64,000 bases of DNA. Origin: Rhodosorus marinus. Its lineage: Eukaryota; Rhodophyta; Stylonematophyceae; Stylonematales; Stylonemataceae. Below the pieces are notes generated by a model. The model made no database searches. It had not been told where the DNA came from and was given only the letters and a program-made list of their open reading frames with translations. The stretch's first letter is position 1. The number at the start of each line of letters is the position of its first letter. The stretch is from NCBI GenBank assembly GCA_029953675.1, contig JAMWBK010000010.1:1283001-1347000 (forward strand), given 5' to 3'. Made by a program: the position numbers and the translations under genes. Shown here one piece after another: positions 48,701-58,640 of the stretch.

Positions 48701-49371
48701 CGCTCTAAGAGCCTCTGAAATGCTAATCCAGTCTCCATCCCATTGCAACCATTCCAAATAAAATCTCGAAACAATCCGGCCCTTCGCAACATAAAAACCC
48801 CACTGGGACCGTCGACTTCGAAAACAGATATTATCAATAAAACTAAATGTAAATTTGATGGAATCAGCAAACCTCCGCTCCGTTAAAACCCTACCGGACG
48901 GTGACACCGAAAACAGATTTTGTCAATAAAACTAAATGTAAACTTGTGATGGAATCATTCCTGCCAGATATTTATCCGATGGGCAGATAGTAACTCAGCG
49001 TATGATTAGTTTTTACACGTCTAAGGGGTTCGGTGATGAAATCAAAATCGACGAAAATTATAGTGTTTTAAAAGGAGTTGTTGAAAGGGAGGCCGTTGAT
49101 ATTGATGAACGCAATCGGCTCTACACGTCATCCCCTGAAAACGATGTCCACTGTGGACGGCATAAATAGCGCATCCCCAGAGCGAGCGCAGATTTACAGC
49201 ACCAGAGAGCTAGGATCCTGAGGCCAAAAGGGCGAGGAGAAGGATGCCCTTTCCTCAGCGACGCTCGCGAGGGTGGTGATCAGCATGTTCTTCTAGTACT
49301 GGGGCGATGTCGTCATGATTTTCTGACGTGAGGTTCATCTGGTACGATTGAGAACAGTAGTATTTGTTGAG

Positions 49372-49486
49372 TTCCAGTAGTCAGGATCGAGAGGCATTCC
49401 TCCGTCCATCTTCGATATTGATCTTCGATATTGATGGCTGGCGTTTTCTCTCTTCCTTGAGTATTATGCTGCGGCTATTTTTTATT
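49372..49486 (+). repeat. Direct repeat copy 1 (about 115 bases)
   Basis: First copy of a near-perfect duplication. It begins TTCCAGTAGTCAGGATCGAG and runs to TATTTTTTATT. It contains its own inner tandem repeat of CTTCGATATTGAT in two copies. Confidence 0.9.
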
Positions 49487-49606
49487 GCTTATCTTGTCGA
49501 GGACTTCAATCCAGGGCTAACCATCCGAAGGAGAGGAAAAACTACACGCGACGTAAGGAACCAACCTCAAGAATACGAGCAGTTGAACTTCGCCAAACGA
49601 GATAAA

Positions 49607-49721
49607 TTCCAGTAGTCAGGATCGAGAGGCATTCCTCCGTCCATCTTCGATATTGATCTTCGATATTGATGGCCGGCATTTTCTCTCTTCCTTGAGTATT
49701 ATGCTGTGGCTATTTTTTATT
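49607..49721 (+). repeat. Direct repeat copy 2 (about 115 bases)
   Basis: Second copy, 235 bases downstream of the first, same orientation. By eye three bases differ (two near GGCTGGCG/GGCCGGCA, one in GCTGCGG/GCTGTGG). This low divergence points to a recent local duplication or gene-conversion-maintained pair. Confidence 0.9.
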
Positions 49722-49767
49722 TTTTTTCTATCGCCACGCTAGTTGCAGATGCCCCTCTCTGCTTGCG

Positions 49768-49944
49768 TTAATTTCCTCCGTCTCGGGGCGGTAATATTCG
49801 AACAAACTTGTTGTTTTTGTTGGACTTCTTCTTGGCAACGGGCGACTGGGAGCCGTATGTGGTGAAGAATTTGGCCGTATTAGACCATCGCCCGGTAAAA
49901 TGCGCAGCTGCTGATTGAATTTCGCGCTTGAGATCGCTATCCAC
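49768..49944 (-). CDS. Possible terminal exon of a small basic protein
   Basis: After a clean acceptor (CTAG then GTGG at 49944) the minus strand reads VDSDLKREIQSAAAHFTGRW, then NTAKFFTTYGSQ and a lysine-rich end, closing with TAA at 49768-49770. The composition is protein-like and suits a small organellar or ribosome-linked protein, but I could not find the upstream exon and do not recognise it. It may be spurious. Confidence 0.3.
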   Translation of the reverse strand: MDSDLKREIQSAAAHFTGRWSNTAKFFTTYGSQSPVAKKKSNKNNKFVRILPPRDGGN

Positions 49945-50256
49945 CTAGACACCTCCTATTAGAGTAAAACAGAGCTTCATCTCGTGATTCAATCTTTTTA
50001 AGGCGTAAGAGATTGAACTCAATAAAATGATTGTACTTGGTCGATGGGATCTAGTGTCTCTGAGGCTGAAACGACGATGCCCTGCCAAGCTGATGATTAG
50101 TATTACAATCCAATTGTTTACATGACACAACAAGCAAGCAGGAGATATCTCTTGAATACAGGCGATAAAAAAACAGGAGATTTCATCCGCTCAATGCAGT
50201 CGATTTTGCGTTATCGGCTACTTGACCGCAGAAGTGAAGGCTTGAGTCGAGTTTCA
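49945..50256. other. Short interval upstream of the possible exon
   Basis: The region between the possible terminal exon and the end of the FG-GAP gene could contain further exons of the small gene or only 3' flank. I see no feature I can support. Confidence 0.3.
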
Positions 50257-51627
50257 TCATGGCACAATAACATCTGGGCCGTAATTCCACCTGTATACAT
50301 AGCTAGCCCCTCGGTCCTCCTTTCCCTCCGGCCCGGTGTCACATTTCGGACAACCAATAACAATATGTCGGTCGTCAATGCTGACACCCTTTCCAAACTC
50401 GTCCTCTGGTTGCGCGGTAACTATTCCGTTGCTGTCAGTCCTGTATATTTTCTTCACGATTCGCCACTCGTAGCCCTGGCACCTAACAGCAACGTAAACT
50501 GCTCCGCTTCTGGTACCCGATTTGTTGTCCCCCCACGCAGAAACCACAAGAACATTCCCGTAGCGAGACACTCGCTGCCCGAAGAAACTAGGTCCCTTTC
50601 TGTCCGGGTAGAAACTTCCAATTGTCTTGTATTCACCGTCGATCTCCTGATATAAGTACACGGATCCAGTATTATACCCTAGTTCGCTCCTTCCTCTTTC
50701 TCCACCAACAACGGCGATGCTTCCAAGAGTATGGACACCTTCGCCAAAGTGCTGCTCGTTGAACATCGGTCCAGCAGGACTGTTGGGCCAGTCCTCGTGC
50801 TCTTCCTTGTGTGGGTTAAACTTCTTGGTCAACTTCCACAAACCCTTAGCGTTTCTTGTGTAAAGATAAGCTCGCCCGACCCTCGCACTGCCTACTCTGT
50901 GCCTTGGCGATCCGACGATGAGTCGCGGAGTTAGGTTGGGGTTGGTTGTGCCGTGGAGGTGCACCTCATCTCCGTACTGGACGCTTGCAACACTTCCTCT
51001 CAATGTCTGCACAAGTTGCCATTCCCTTAAGCGTTTTCGCTCATATATATAGACAGCTCCGGCCTTGGTAATACCCTCATCCGGATCGTCCTGTCTACGG
51101 GCTCCGATAACGGCGGTTTCACCCTCAACTGCAACGGCGTACCCGAAGTACGCGGATTTCATTCCATCACCGTTTTCAGAAGGCGCGCTGAACGTGAACG
51201 TTCGTTTCCATTCGCCGTCGACGAGCTCGAACATATTGGCGGAGCCGCTCCTAGGACCGAAGAATCTCGTATCGAAAGGATGACCACCAATGATTCGATA
51301 TTTCGTCCCATCGGACCATGCGTCAACGTTCAGACCGAAGTACCCCCCATGAACTCGCTCATCGGGGAGAAGCTCGTCCTCGTAAATCCACTTTCCCTTC
51401 TCCTTTCGGAAAACCCACATCCCGCCTTGCCAGCCCTGGTACCCATAGCCACCCATAACCAGACGATTCTTAAACACTCGGACGTAGTGCCCGGCAAAAA
51501 TAGGCCCAGCATTCGGCCCGGCTCCTTCTGGAAGCAGCTCGCTCTGTCCAGTCAGCTCAATCGATGGACAGCGCAAACCAAGAACGCCGGCAACAAGCAG
51601 CAACCCAGCACAAACTAAAACTTTCAT
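50257..51627 (-). CDS. Secreted FG-GAP (integrin-alpha-like) beta-propeller protein
   Basis: A single exon of 456 residues. The start at 51627 opens MKVLVCAGLLLVAGVLGLRC, a clear signal peptide; the frame continues further upstream but has no better start. The mature protein has repeated blades with the FG-GAP pattern: GYFGLNVDAWSDGTKYRIIG, SAYFGYAVAVEGETAVIGAR then GAVYIYER, HFGEGVHTLGSIAVVGGERG then GSVYLYQ, FFGQRVSRYGNVLVVSAWGD then GAVYVAV, and EFGKGVSIDDRHIVIGCPK. About six to seven blades make a propeller. No membrane anchor is seen at the C-terminus, so it is likely extracellular or in the secretory path. Such proteins often bind ligands or calcium; the partner is unknown. Confidence 0.8.
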   Translation of the reverse strand: MKVLVCAGLLLVAGVLGLRCPSIELTGQSELLPEGAGPNAGPIFAGHYVRVFKNRLVMGGYGYQGWQGGMWVFRKEKGKWIYEDELLPDERVHGGYFGLNVDAWSDGTKYRIIGGHPFDTRFFGPRSGSANMFELVDGEWKRTFTFSAPSENGDGMKSAYFGYAVAVEGETAVIGARRQDDPDEGITKAGAVYIYERKRLREWQLVQTLRGSVASVQYGDEVHLHGTTNPNLTPRLIVGSPRHRVGSARVGRAYLYTRNAKGLWKLTKKFNPHKEEHEDWPNSPAGPMFNEQHFGEGVHTLGSIAVVGGERGRSELGYNTGSVYLYQEIDGEYKTIGSFYPDRKGPSFFGQRVSRYGNVLVVSAWGDNKSGTRSGAVYVAVRCQGYEWRIVKKIYRTDSNGIVTAQPEDEFGKGVSIDDRHIVIGCPKCDTGPEGKEDRGASYVYRWNYGPDVIVP

Positions 51628-54600
51628 TTTACTAAACAATTTTAGCCAACCGTATCCACCACAAAACCAGTCACTCAAGCACAGCCGCCATCGTAATCTG
51701 AACAGACCTCCGCTTAGACTCACCTCCTCCCCCTCACTCCTCCAATCCTTCACTCCGTCTTCATATGCGTATCGCGACCAGTCCTCACCGCCCAATGATT
51801 CAACAAAGTGTCAACAAACGTTCCCAAAACTCTCCAACTAGGAACGGCAAAATCCCCAACCTTCCACCTAATTTCGATCCAGTTCACCTCTTTTCTTCTC
51901 TTTTTTTTTTTCAAATCTTGTGTTTCTGTGTTTTCCAACTACAGTCAGTTATACAAAAATCTATTAAATTCTCTAAGCTCGCAAAAATCATATACATCAA
52001 ATTTTTAAACAGAAAATTAACCGTTCCCCGAAAATGATAAGATGCTGGTTAATTTCACTAACATGAATATTTGAAATGTTTCTCTGTTAGCTCCTCTCTT
52101 TTTTATCTTGTGAAAAACAAAGACAATCAATCAAACTGAACCGACTTCGACCGCGTTACGCATTTTTCAATAATAATTTGATAGAAGAGCAAACATCCAA
52201 ATAAATTAGAATTATTCTTGAAAATCAGGAAGTAAAAATAAATAAATATAGTAAATGGCTAGTAAACTTTTGCTCATTTCTGGCTAGCACACCACATTCT
52301 TCCCTTTTTTTTCCTCAAGCCTTTGCAAAAGTTGTTTCGTTTGTTATTTTTTCACGTATACGTTGTGACCTTTTATCAATCGAATTCGGCAGCTTATAAT
52401 ATGATAAAGATAATATATATATAAACTTTAGACCATATTATTTAGTTTTGACTCGCTTGTTCACAAAATAATGTACTAGTACCAGTTTTAGAGGCCTGGG
52501 AAGATATTGTCGACATAAGTAAGGAACAAAGGTTCTTGTTTTAGTACGCTCATATCGGATAAAATGTAAATTAGTGGGGTTTATTTAATAGGGTATAAAT
52601 GAATGATTTAATGTTGTTGGTGTACGTCCAAGAATTTTGACTCTGGATTTCTCTGACAAAGATACCAGAAGGCCGTACTGATGGTGCTGGGTTTGCGCCC
52701 GATTGGATAGACTGCGACCAATGAAGTATTGGTAGTTGCTCACTGGCACTTCTTTTATACAATGGGGATTAAAATTTTGCTTAAAGATCCAGGATGGATT
52801 GCAGATAGTTGCTGAGGGTTTTGCAGCACAGGATAGCCAGCAAGTTTGTCCGACTGAATGAGTGCGGTGCATTTTGCTCTGAGGATGTTCGTCTACACCG
52901 TATGGTTTGAGCTTGTTAGGGGACACAACTGCATCTCGGAAATTTTTTTTCTCCCACTCTCGTGGACGTGTAGCCTCTGGTAGTGAGGACTAACACCTGA
53001 GTGTCTCACCGGGAATTTTCCGAGCATGGGAAGCCACATGGTTATAACCATTTGCTGCTCTCGTCGAGGCAAACCCGGACGATCTTTGAAAGCAGGTAGC
53101 GGATACTTCTGTGGTAGAGCATGTGATATGGAGCGGAAACTCCACAACGTCGAAGTTGCCACCGTGGAACTGAATTCACAGTCGTCCCCTAGGAGCTCCG
53201 TTGGTTTTGCCCTCATCGAATAATCAAACGTTTCCAGCTGACCAAACTGCCAGAAAATGTAGCCTTTGTCATGTCTTTGAGGGCGATGCAATTTGCTCAA
53301 GTACTGAACAACTTACCCCTTTCCAACTTCAATACTTCGTGCAAACGTGGAAACGTACAAACATAGCAAAGGATGAATGCACTATTGTGTAGGAGTTGTC
53401 GCGAAGCCGATGGCTTAATGGGCATTGTCAGGAAACCTCGAGCATGATGCGAGAACCCGACCGCGGCGCGATACGAATTATTCTTCTTTCTGACACATAT
53501 TTTTCAGCACGTGGCGAAAAGCTGAGTCCGTACTTTGTTCTCGGGCTAGAAAATTTTGCATGGTACAAATCACTTTGTCAGGGGTGTCATATACCGTCCG
53601 ATAAAGGTTATCGGACGCGTCTGATAAACTCTTTCACATATCAAATGTTGAAATAATTATAAAATTACGCAGTATGCGTTTTTCAATTATTCAAAAACAA
53701 GTCTGATTATCGGTCCGATAAACTGTCCGATACTCAATCAACGCTACTGTATTAATCAATCATCTCTGGTCGAAGTATTGCATATTGATTATTTTTCATT
53801 GTGACAAGCTGTCACTCTGATATAGTGAATTGGGATTGTTTTTGAACTGCACAGACTGTCAGAGACAATCTAATGGTTCTAGGATGGTTTCTTAGAATGC
53901 TCACAAACAGGGGAAGGGGGATGGATGATTGCTGGGCACCTTGCGAAGCAGGCAGTCTTTGTCAAGAATCAATTTGTTCGAAGCCTATCTACCCTGAGGT
54001 GCGGAAAGGGAGACGCTGATGACGCGCATCCAACAGCAAAAGCTGCGTTCGAACGGCCAGAGAGTCAGAGACAGCTCCGTGAGGGGGACTGTCGAGACGG
54101 CCGGGGGGCATTGCGAAAAATACGGCGAAGCCAGCGAGGAGCAAGCAACACTGTCCAAAAGACGAATGCAAGTCGTTGTCAATGTCCCCGAATGGGCAAT
54201 TGAGGCTCAATCAACACTCGTCGTTGATTGAATGAAAAATGGGGATCTAATCGGTCCTTATCGGAAGCTTATCAGACAAAAAAAAAAATTCTTCTTCATT
54301 CAGGCTCCACAACTCGTATCGGACTCGAGCCAGAAGAAAAACTCTTAATTATTACGTAATTTCATGTATATGGAACTTTATCGGACACCAATGGACTTTT
54401 TTTATCGGAAGGCAATATGACAAACCTACTTCGTACCAACGACAGATTGACAGTCAAGTGGTCATCGTTCGCTCATATTCGAATATCCCTACATGAGCCC
54501 ATCAAGTAGATCTGAATACTCTCCTGGTTGGGGCTATCAAAGCCTAGGAGCAAAGAGTCGATGCGATAGTGTCCCCCAAAACTGCTTCCCAGGATAGGGC

Positions 54601-55877
54601 ATGGTGGCAGAGATCGACTTGACGCGAGTGTGCTTGGTTGTCAAACACTTCCATACGACCGACGGGGAAAAAATCGTGAATGCCGTATATTAGGTTGAGG
54701 ACATTGGAGAGGAAAAGAGGTCACAAACCATCCAACTTTCGAGAGACATTGAGCACTCCATTGCTCATCCGAGCAGCAAACTTAGCAAGGAAAGCGGATA
54801 TTGCTGATCAAACGTTTCCATCTCGCTTAGCTAGCTCATGGTCATGCACCGTGGTAGTATTGGGGAAAAGCCTGGTTAGGTAAGGTAACCAGGCTTTTTC
54901 ACACCATTACCACTGCCTTTGCGCTTCGATTCGTCAAGACGTCTTATCTCAAACTACTATCACCGTTATATTAATCACTTCCAGATTCCTTTCGATCGGG
55001 AAAGGAACGAGATGGGGGTCCTAACGAGCAGTACGGATCATATAACTGATTTGGTAACGGCTTTTGTACGTGTATCTGTTGATAACTTGAGGTTTATTGG
55101 CGATCATAAGCGATCCCAGCGGAGGCATGTCTCCACCAGCGTTCCATGAATCCGCCAGACCTGTGCTTGGGTTCGGAATACAACTTGTACCGTACCGCTG
55201 CGTCCTACATCTTTCACAGAGCCTGAAATAGCTTAGTGCTGCGGGCTCGGTATCTTAAGAACGAAATTGCAGAGTCAAAGCACTGCACAGCAGCAGCTCG
55301 GTTCTCATTTCAAAAAGAACAGTCACAACAAAGAAGTCCTCGGGTCATCAGTACAGTTTTACTAAAGCACTAAAATCCCATCGAAGAGCGCTTGCGTCGA
55401 TACGCCGTTTTCCTGCAAGGAGCCGGTGGAGAGCACAGGCGAAATTTAACTGGACTGTATAGCCACAGAAGGTCCTACAGAAATATTCGTTCTGTTATCT
55501 CATCTACTTGAAAGCTCCTTACTTTGTTCTTGGTTTGTCTGAAGCTCTCTGGTCTAAGTTTTCGCGAGAGAGACTCTCCCTGCCTAGCATTAATGCGTAG
55601 CAACCGCTGGCCTTTGGGTAGGGGAGGAGACAGGAGGACGAGGTGGTAGTTCCCGGAGGTTCGGCATGCTAGAGGCTTTCCGGGACGAGAACTTTGGTTT
55701 CTTTTCTGAGCGAGCACTTGGGAGACAGTTTTTTGCTGATACCCTTCTTGAGGAAGATGGAGAGGAAGAAATGGATATCTTTTTTGGCGAAAATTTGTCA
55801 TTGTGAGTGAGAAATGGGCGTCTTGAGGGGGTTGAGTTTTCCGATTGGTTTTCCTTAATTCGCCAAGTTTGGGTAGA
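51628..55877. other. 4 kb gene-poor region
   Basis: The stretch 51850-52450 is AT-rich. Frames at 52585-53300 (minus) and 53026-53656 (plus) do not match families. A TATCGGAC motif cluster lies at 53596-54410. The part 54700-55860 contains short frames only. This is the least gene-dense part of the middle of the window and the best place for degraded mobile DNA. Confidence 0.4.
53596..54410. mobile_element. Possible degenerate DNA element with GTCCGATAAA / TTTATCGGAC repeats
   Basis: Copies of one decamer or close variants occur at 53596-53605 (GTCCGATAAA), 53608-53616 (inverted), 53619-53628, 53713-53722, 53725-53732, 54258-54265, 54269-54277 (inverted variants), 54316-54324, 54377-54386 (TTTATCGGAC) and 54401-54410. 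Left copies are mostly GTCCGATAAA and right copies mostly TTTATCGGAC, so the ends are inverted relative to each other. This resembles the terminal and subterminal repeats of a non-autonomous DNA transposon of about 0.8 kb. No transposase is visible and target-site duplications were not found by eye. Confidence 0.45.
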
Positions 55878-57971
55878 ATGCATCGTTTCGGCGGTCTTCT
55901 ATGGAGTCGTGCGCCCTTGGCAGGAAGTGGTCGGAGATACGCTTCTTCGCAGCTGAAACAAGGGATCAGAAGCCGAGCATCTACAGACAGAAGAGAGAAG
56001 CAGGGTGGTGAAGAAAGCGCATCCTCTGCTAATGGGGAGCGTCAGGACCAAATGCCAGGTGGATTGCTTGAGCAACCTCCTGCCCCGTCGGATGATGTCT
56101 CTGATCAAAGTGACCAGCTGTTCGATCGTATCAAAGATATCGGGACTTCAGGTCCGCCTTCGAGCTTTGAAGACGACCGAGAACAAACGGCCAAACAGGA
56201 CGAGGTAGTGCGTGACTTTCAACAAGAATTGAAGCAAATGGCAAGTATCTCGAAGCGGTCTAGAAGTGGAAGAGGGTCTTCAGAGGCGGGACCGCCAGGA
56301 CTTGTGGAAGATGCATGGAAAGTTGCCAGAAAGCAAGGGAAGCAACTCGGCGTCCAGGATGATTCTTCCAGCATGCGAGAGGGATCAAAATTTTCCACTA
56401 GCGAAAGAAGGTCACCGGGTATGGATCAAGACACACTGATGTCGTTAATGGCGAGCAGGGGGGATACAGCTGATCGTGCAGCGCTGGTCATTCGGGAAAT
56501 TGAAAAGTCTGCACGAATTTCAAGCAGCGCAAACCTTCGAAAACTTGAACGAATCGTTCGGGAAGATTTTGACTTCAACAGGAAACTTGTTTCCAGTTTG
56601 ATTAGTGGATACTCCAATGCAGGTGACTACGGAGGGTCGGGAAAATTGTTCTTGAGTCTCCCCCAAAACGCCAAGACCGGGGCAGTCACGCGAAGCTGGT
56701 TATCCGCAAGTTTGAACGTCAAAAACGCCCCGGCTATTGCAGAAATCTCCTCCGCAATGTTTGACAGCAAGACATACATGACAAACGAACAGATGGACGA
56801 GGTCGTCAACTTGCTCATCAGCTTCAAAATGTATGAGCAAGTCATGCGTGTTCTAGGTCAGCAAGCTACGGTGTTCCCTCCAGAGAGAATTGGCTGCGTG
56901 CGTAACAACATACTGAAGGCCATCACGCATCTCGTCGACGAAGACATGCACGACTTTGCCGCGTATCAGCTCGTTAGTGTACTTTCGAAATCGGGTTTAA
57001 GGTTCGATCGGGCTATTCTGGAGGCAGCGGTCAAATGCATGGCCGGGGAGCCCGCTAGGATAGAGGCAACAATCGCATCTGTACAGGAGACTGCGTCACG
57101 AGCACCTTCCGACAAAACCTGGGAAGTACTCGCGAACGCTTATGCTTCGTTGGGAGATATTCTGTCAACTAATCTTACAATAGCGAGGGCCGCATATGCA
57201 GGAGCGAGATATGTAGGCCCTCGAGTCGTAATTCGGCTCTACGGAAAATCGGGACAGACTGCAGGTGTCTTGAGAGAGTTTCAATCCATTAAGAAACCTT
57301 GCTTAGGTGACTTCAACCTTATACTTCGAAGCGGGCTAACTGCTGAGCAAGTTCTTCCTGAAATACATCGGCACTCGCTCATTCCCAACGGCGAGACGTT
57401 TGGCATCCTGTCGGCAATCGTGTACAAACGACGGGGAGCGGACTTGAAGGCTCTTTCCCGGATAGTTGATTCTATGCGAGCTGTGAAGGTCGACGTCCAC
57501 GACGTAGAGTACAAGAGAGAACTGTTTACTGAGTTGGTGAACACCTATGACGAGGAAGAAGTACTCAGCGTTCTAGCATTCCTGGACCAATTCAGCAATG
57601 ACTATGGGAGAGATGTTGCCTCGAGGTTGATCAGGGCTTTAATCCGGCACAACAAACTGGAGGAAGCGGAGAAAATAGCTACAAAGCGTGAACTTGACGA
57701 TAGTGGCAAAGAAGCCCTAAGCTTTGGATACATGAGGAAGGGTAACGTGAAAGCGGCTGAGGTTTGGGCAAACATGGTGCACGAAAGAAGCGAAGCACTT
57801 GAGAACGCCATCTCCCGAGCTTCGGAGGTGACACCGGAGTCCAAAACGTGGTCACCGTCTGCAAAGAGGAAGAAGAGCTACGAGTTGAAGACTACAAATT
57901 CCTTCCTCACGTCGTTGGAGAAACAGCCGAAAGTTTCCGAAGCTACGGAACAGGAGTGGTGGACCGTGTAG
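55878..57971 (+). CDS. Mitochondrial-type alpha-solenoid protein, PPR-like
   Basis: A single long exon. The start at 55878 opens MHRFGGLLWSRAPLAGSGRR, an amphipathic Arg/Leu/Ser helix followed by YASSQ, a typical mitochondrial presequence. The chosen start leaves 697 residues. Residues about 30-190 are polar and disordered. From about 200 to the end, helix pairs of 30-40 residues recur: KLVSSLISGYSNAGDYGGSG, TWEVLANAYASLGDILSTN, ETFGILSAIVYKRRGADLKA, and LIRALIRHNKLEEAEKIATK. These resemble pentatricopeptide helices (first-helix N-x-L/I, second-helix A-G/A pattern) but the motifs are degenerate. PPR proteins bind organellar RNA. Other solenoid families are possible. Confidence 0.62.
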   Translation: MHRFGGLLWSRAPLAGSGRRYASSQLKQGIRSRASTDRREKQGGEESASSANGERQDQMPGGLLEQPPAPSDDVSDQSDQLFDRIKDIGTSGPPSSFEDDREQTAKQDEVVRDFQQELKQMASISKRSRSGRGSSEAGPPGLVEDAWKVARKQGKQLGVQDDSSSMREGSKFSTSERRSPGMDQDTLMSLMASRGDTADRAALVIREIEKSARISSSANLRKLERIVREDFDFNRKLVSSLISGYSNAGDYGGSGKLFLSLPQNAKTGAVTRSWLSASLNVKNAPAIAEISSAMFDSKTYMTNEQMDEVVNLLISFKMYEQVMRVLGQQATVFPPERIGCVRNNILKAITHLVDEDMHDFAAYQLVSVLSKSGLRFDRAILEAAVKCMAGEPARIEATIASVQETASRAPSDKTWEVLANAYASLGDILSTNLTIARAAYAGARYVGPRVVIRLYGKSGQTAGVLREFQSIKKPCLGDFNLILRSGLTAEQVLPEIHRHSLIPNGETFGILSAIVYKRRGADLKALSRIVDSMRAVKVDVHDVEYKRELFTELVNTYDEEEVLSVLAFLDQFSNDYGRDVASRLIRALIRHNKLEEAEKIATKRELDDSGKEALSFGYMRKGNVKAAEVWANMVHERSEALENAISRASEVTPESKTWSPSAKRKKSYELKTTNSFLTSLEKQPKVSEATEQEWWTV

Positions 57972-58640
57972 TGGCAGCTCGACCTGCCTTAGTTTAGTAG
58001 TACTTGAAAGCTTCGTACTACTGGTTCGGCAGTAGCAGTCTAGTTCGGAAGTGTACAAAGTTTTAGGATATTGAGGAGAAGACCAGAACCTGAGGTTCAC
58101 ATGTACTCAAGTTCAAAGCCAATGAAGACCAGACTTTCAACACCTGGATACTCCGTCAGACAGCTCAACTGCTGGCTCTCAAGAAGACCGGCTTAAATAA
58201 GAGAGTAACATCATCGTCCAGAGAAACAGACTGCTGTCCTCGTTTTGATGAACGGAGCATTTACAATGCTATCCTCCTGAGGCATCACCCTGAGCTGCGG
58301 TGATGCCGATAGCGCCCAAATCCATCGTCGCTTTCTCGCTAATGGGTAATACGGTAGGGAATTCCTTTACGAGGTGTCTTGAGTAACCAACCGTTTCCGT
58401 TCCATCGAGCAGCTGAAATGGACACCACTACGGGTCAATCGGTCTAGCCGAATGTCGGGGATACGAGAGCCGGCTTGCCATTCGAACCAGCCTTACAAGA
58501 AAAAATTTAACCCTGTGTTTATAATTCCAGTTCAACAAATACACGGATAATAACGAGCACGACCTTGTCGTTTTCCGGCGGGCTTCGCATCACTTAATGG
58601 TCGCAAAGGTGTTTGTCCGTCATCATCATCAAGAACCAGC
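57972..58640. other. Intergenic region
   Basis: No gene seen between the solenoid gene and the farnesyltransferase gene. Possible leader of the latter near 58600. Short frames only. Confidence 0.4.

Larger units (their letters stand above)
48568..49767. other. Intergenic region with microsatellites and a duplicated segment
   Basis: The stretch holds the CA/CT repeats at 48634-48700 in the leader of the transporter gene, a degenerate repeat of a short motif around 48835 and 48925 (TCAATAAAACTAAATGTAAA), and the two direct repeat copies listed separately. No gene is supported. Confidence 0.45.

Noticed and set aside
50122-50655. 177-codon plus-strand frame
   Set aside because: It is antisense to the FG-GAP gene, whose frame is longer, has a signal peptide and clear repeats.
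53026-53223. 65-codon plus-strand frame with cysteines
   Set aside because: Too short and without homologous features; neighbours are also non-coding.
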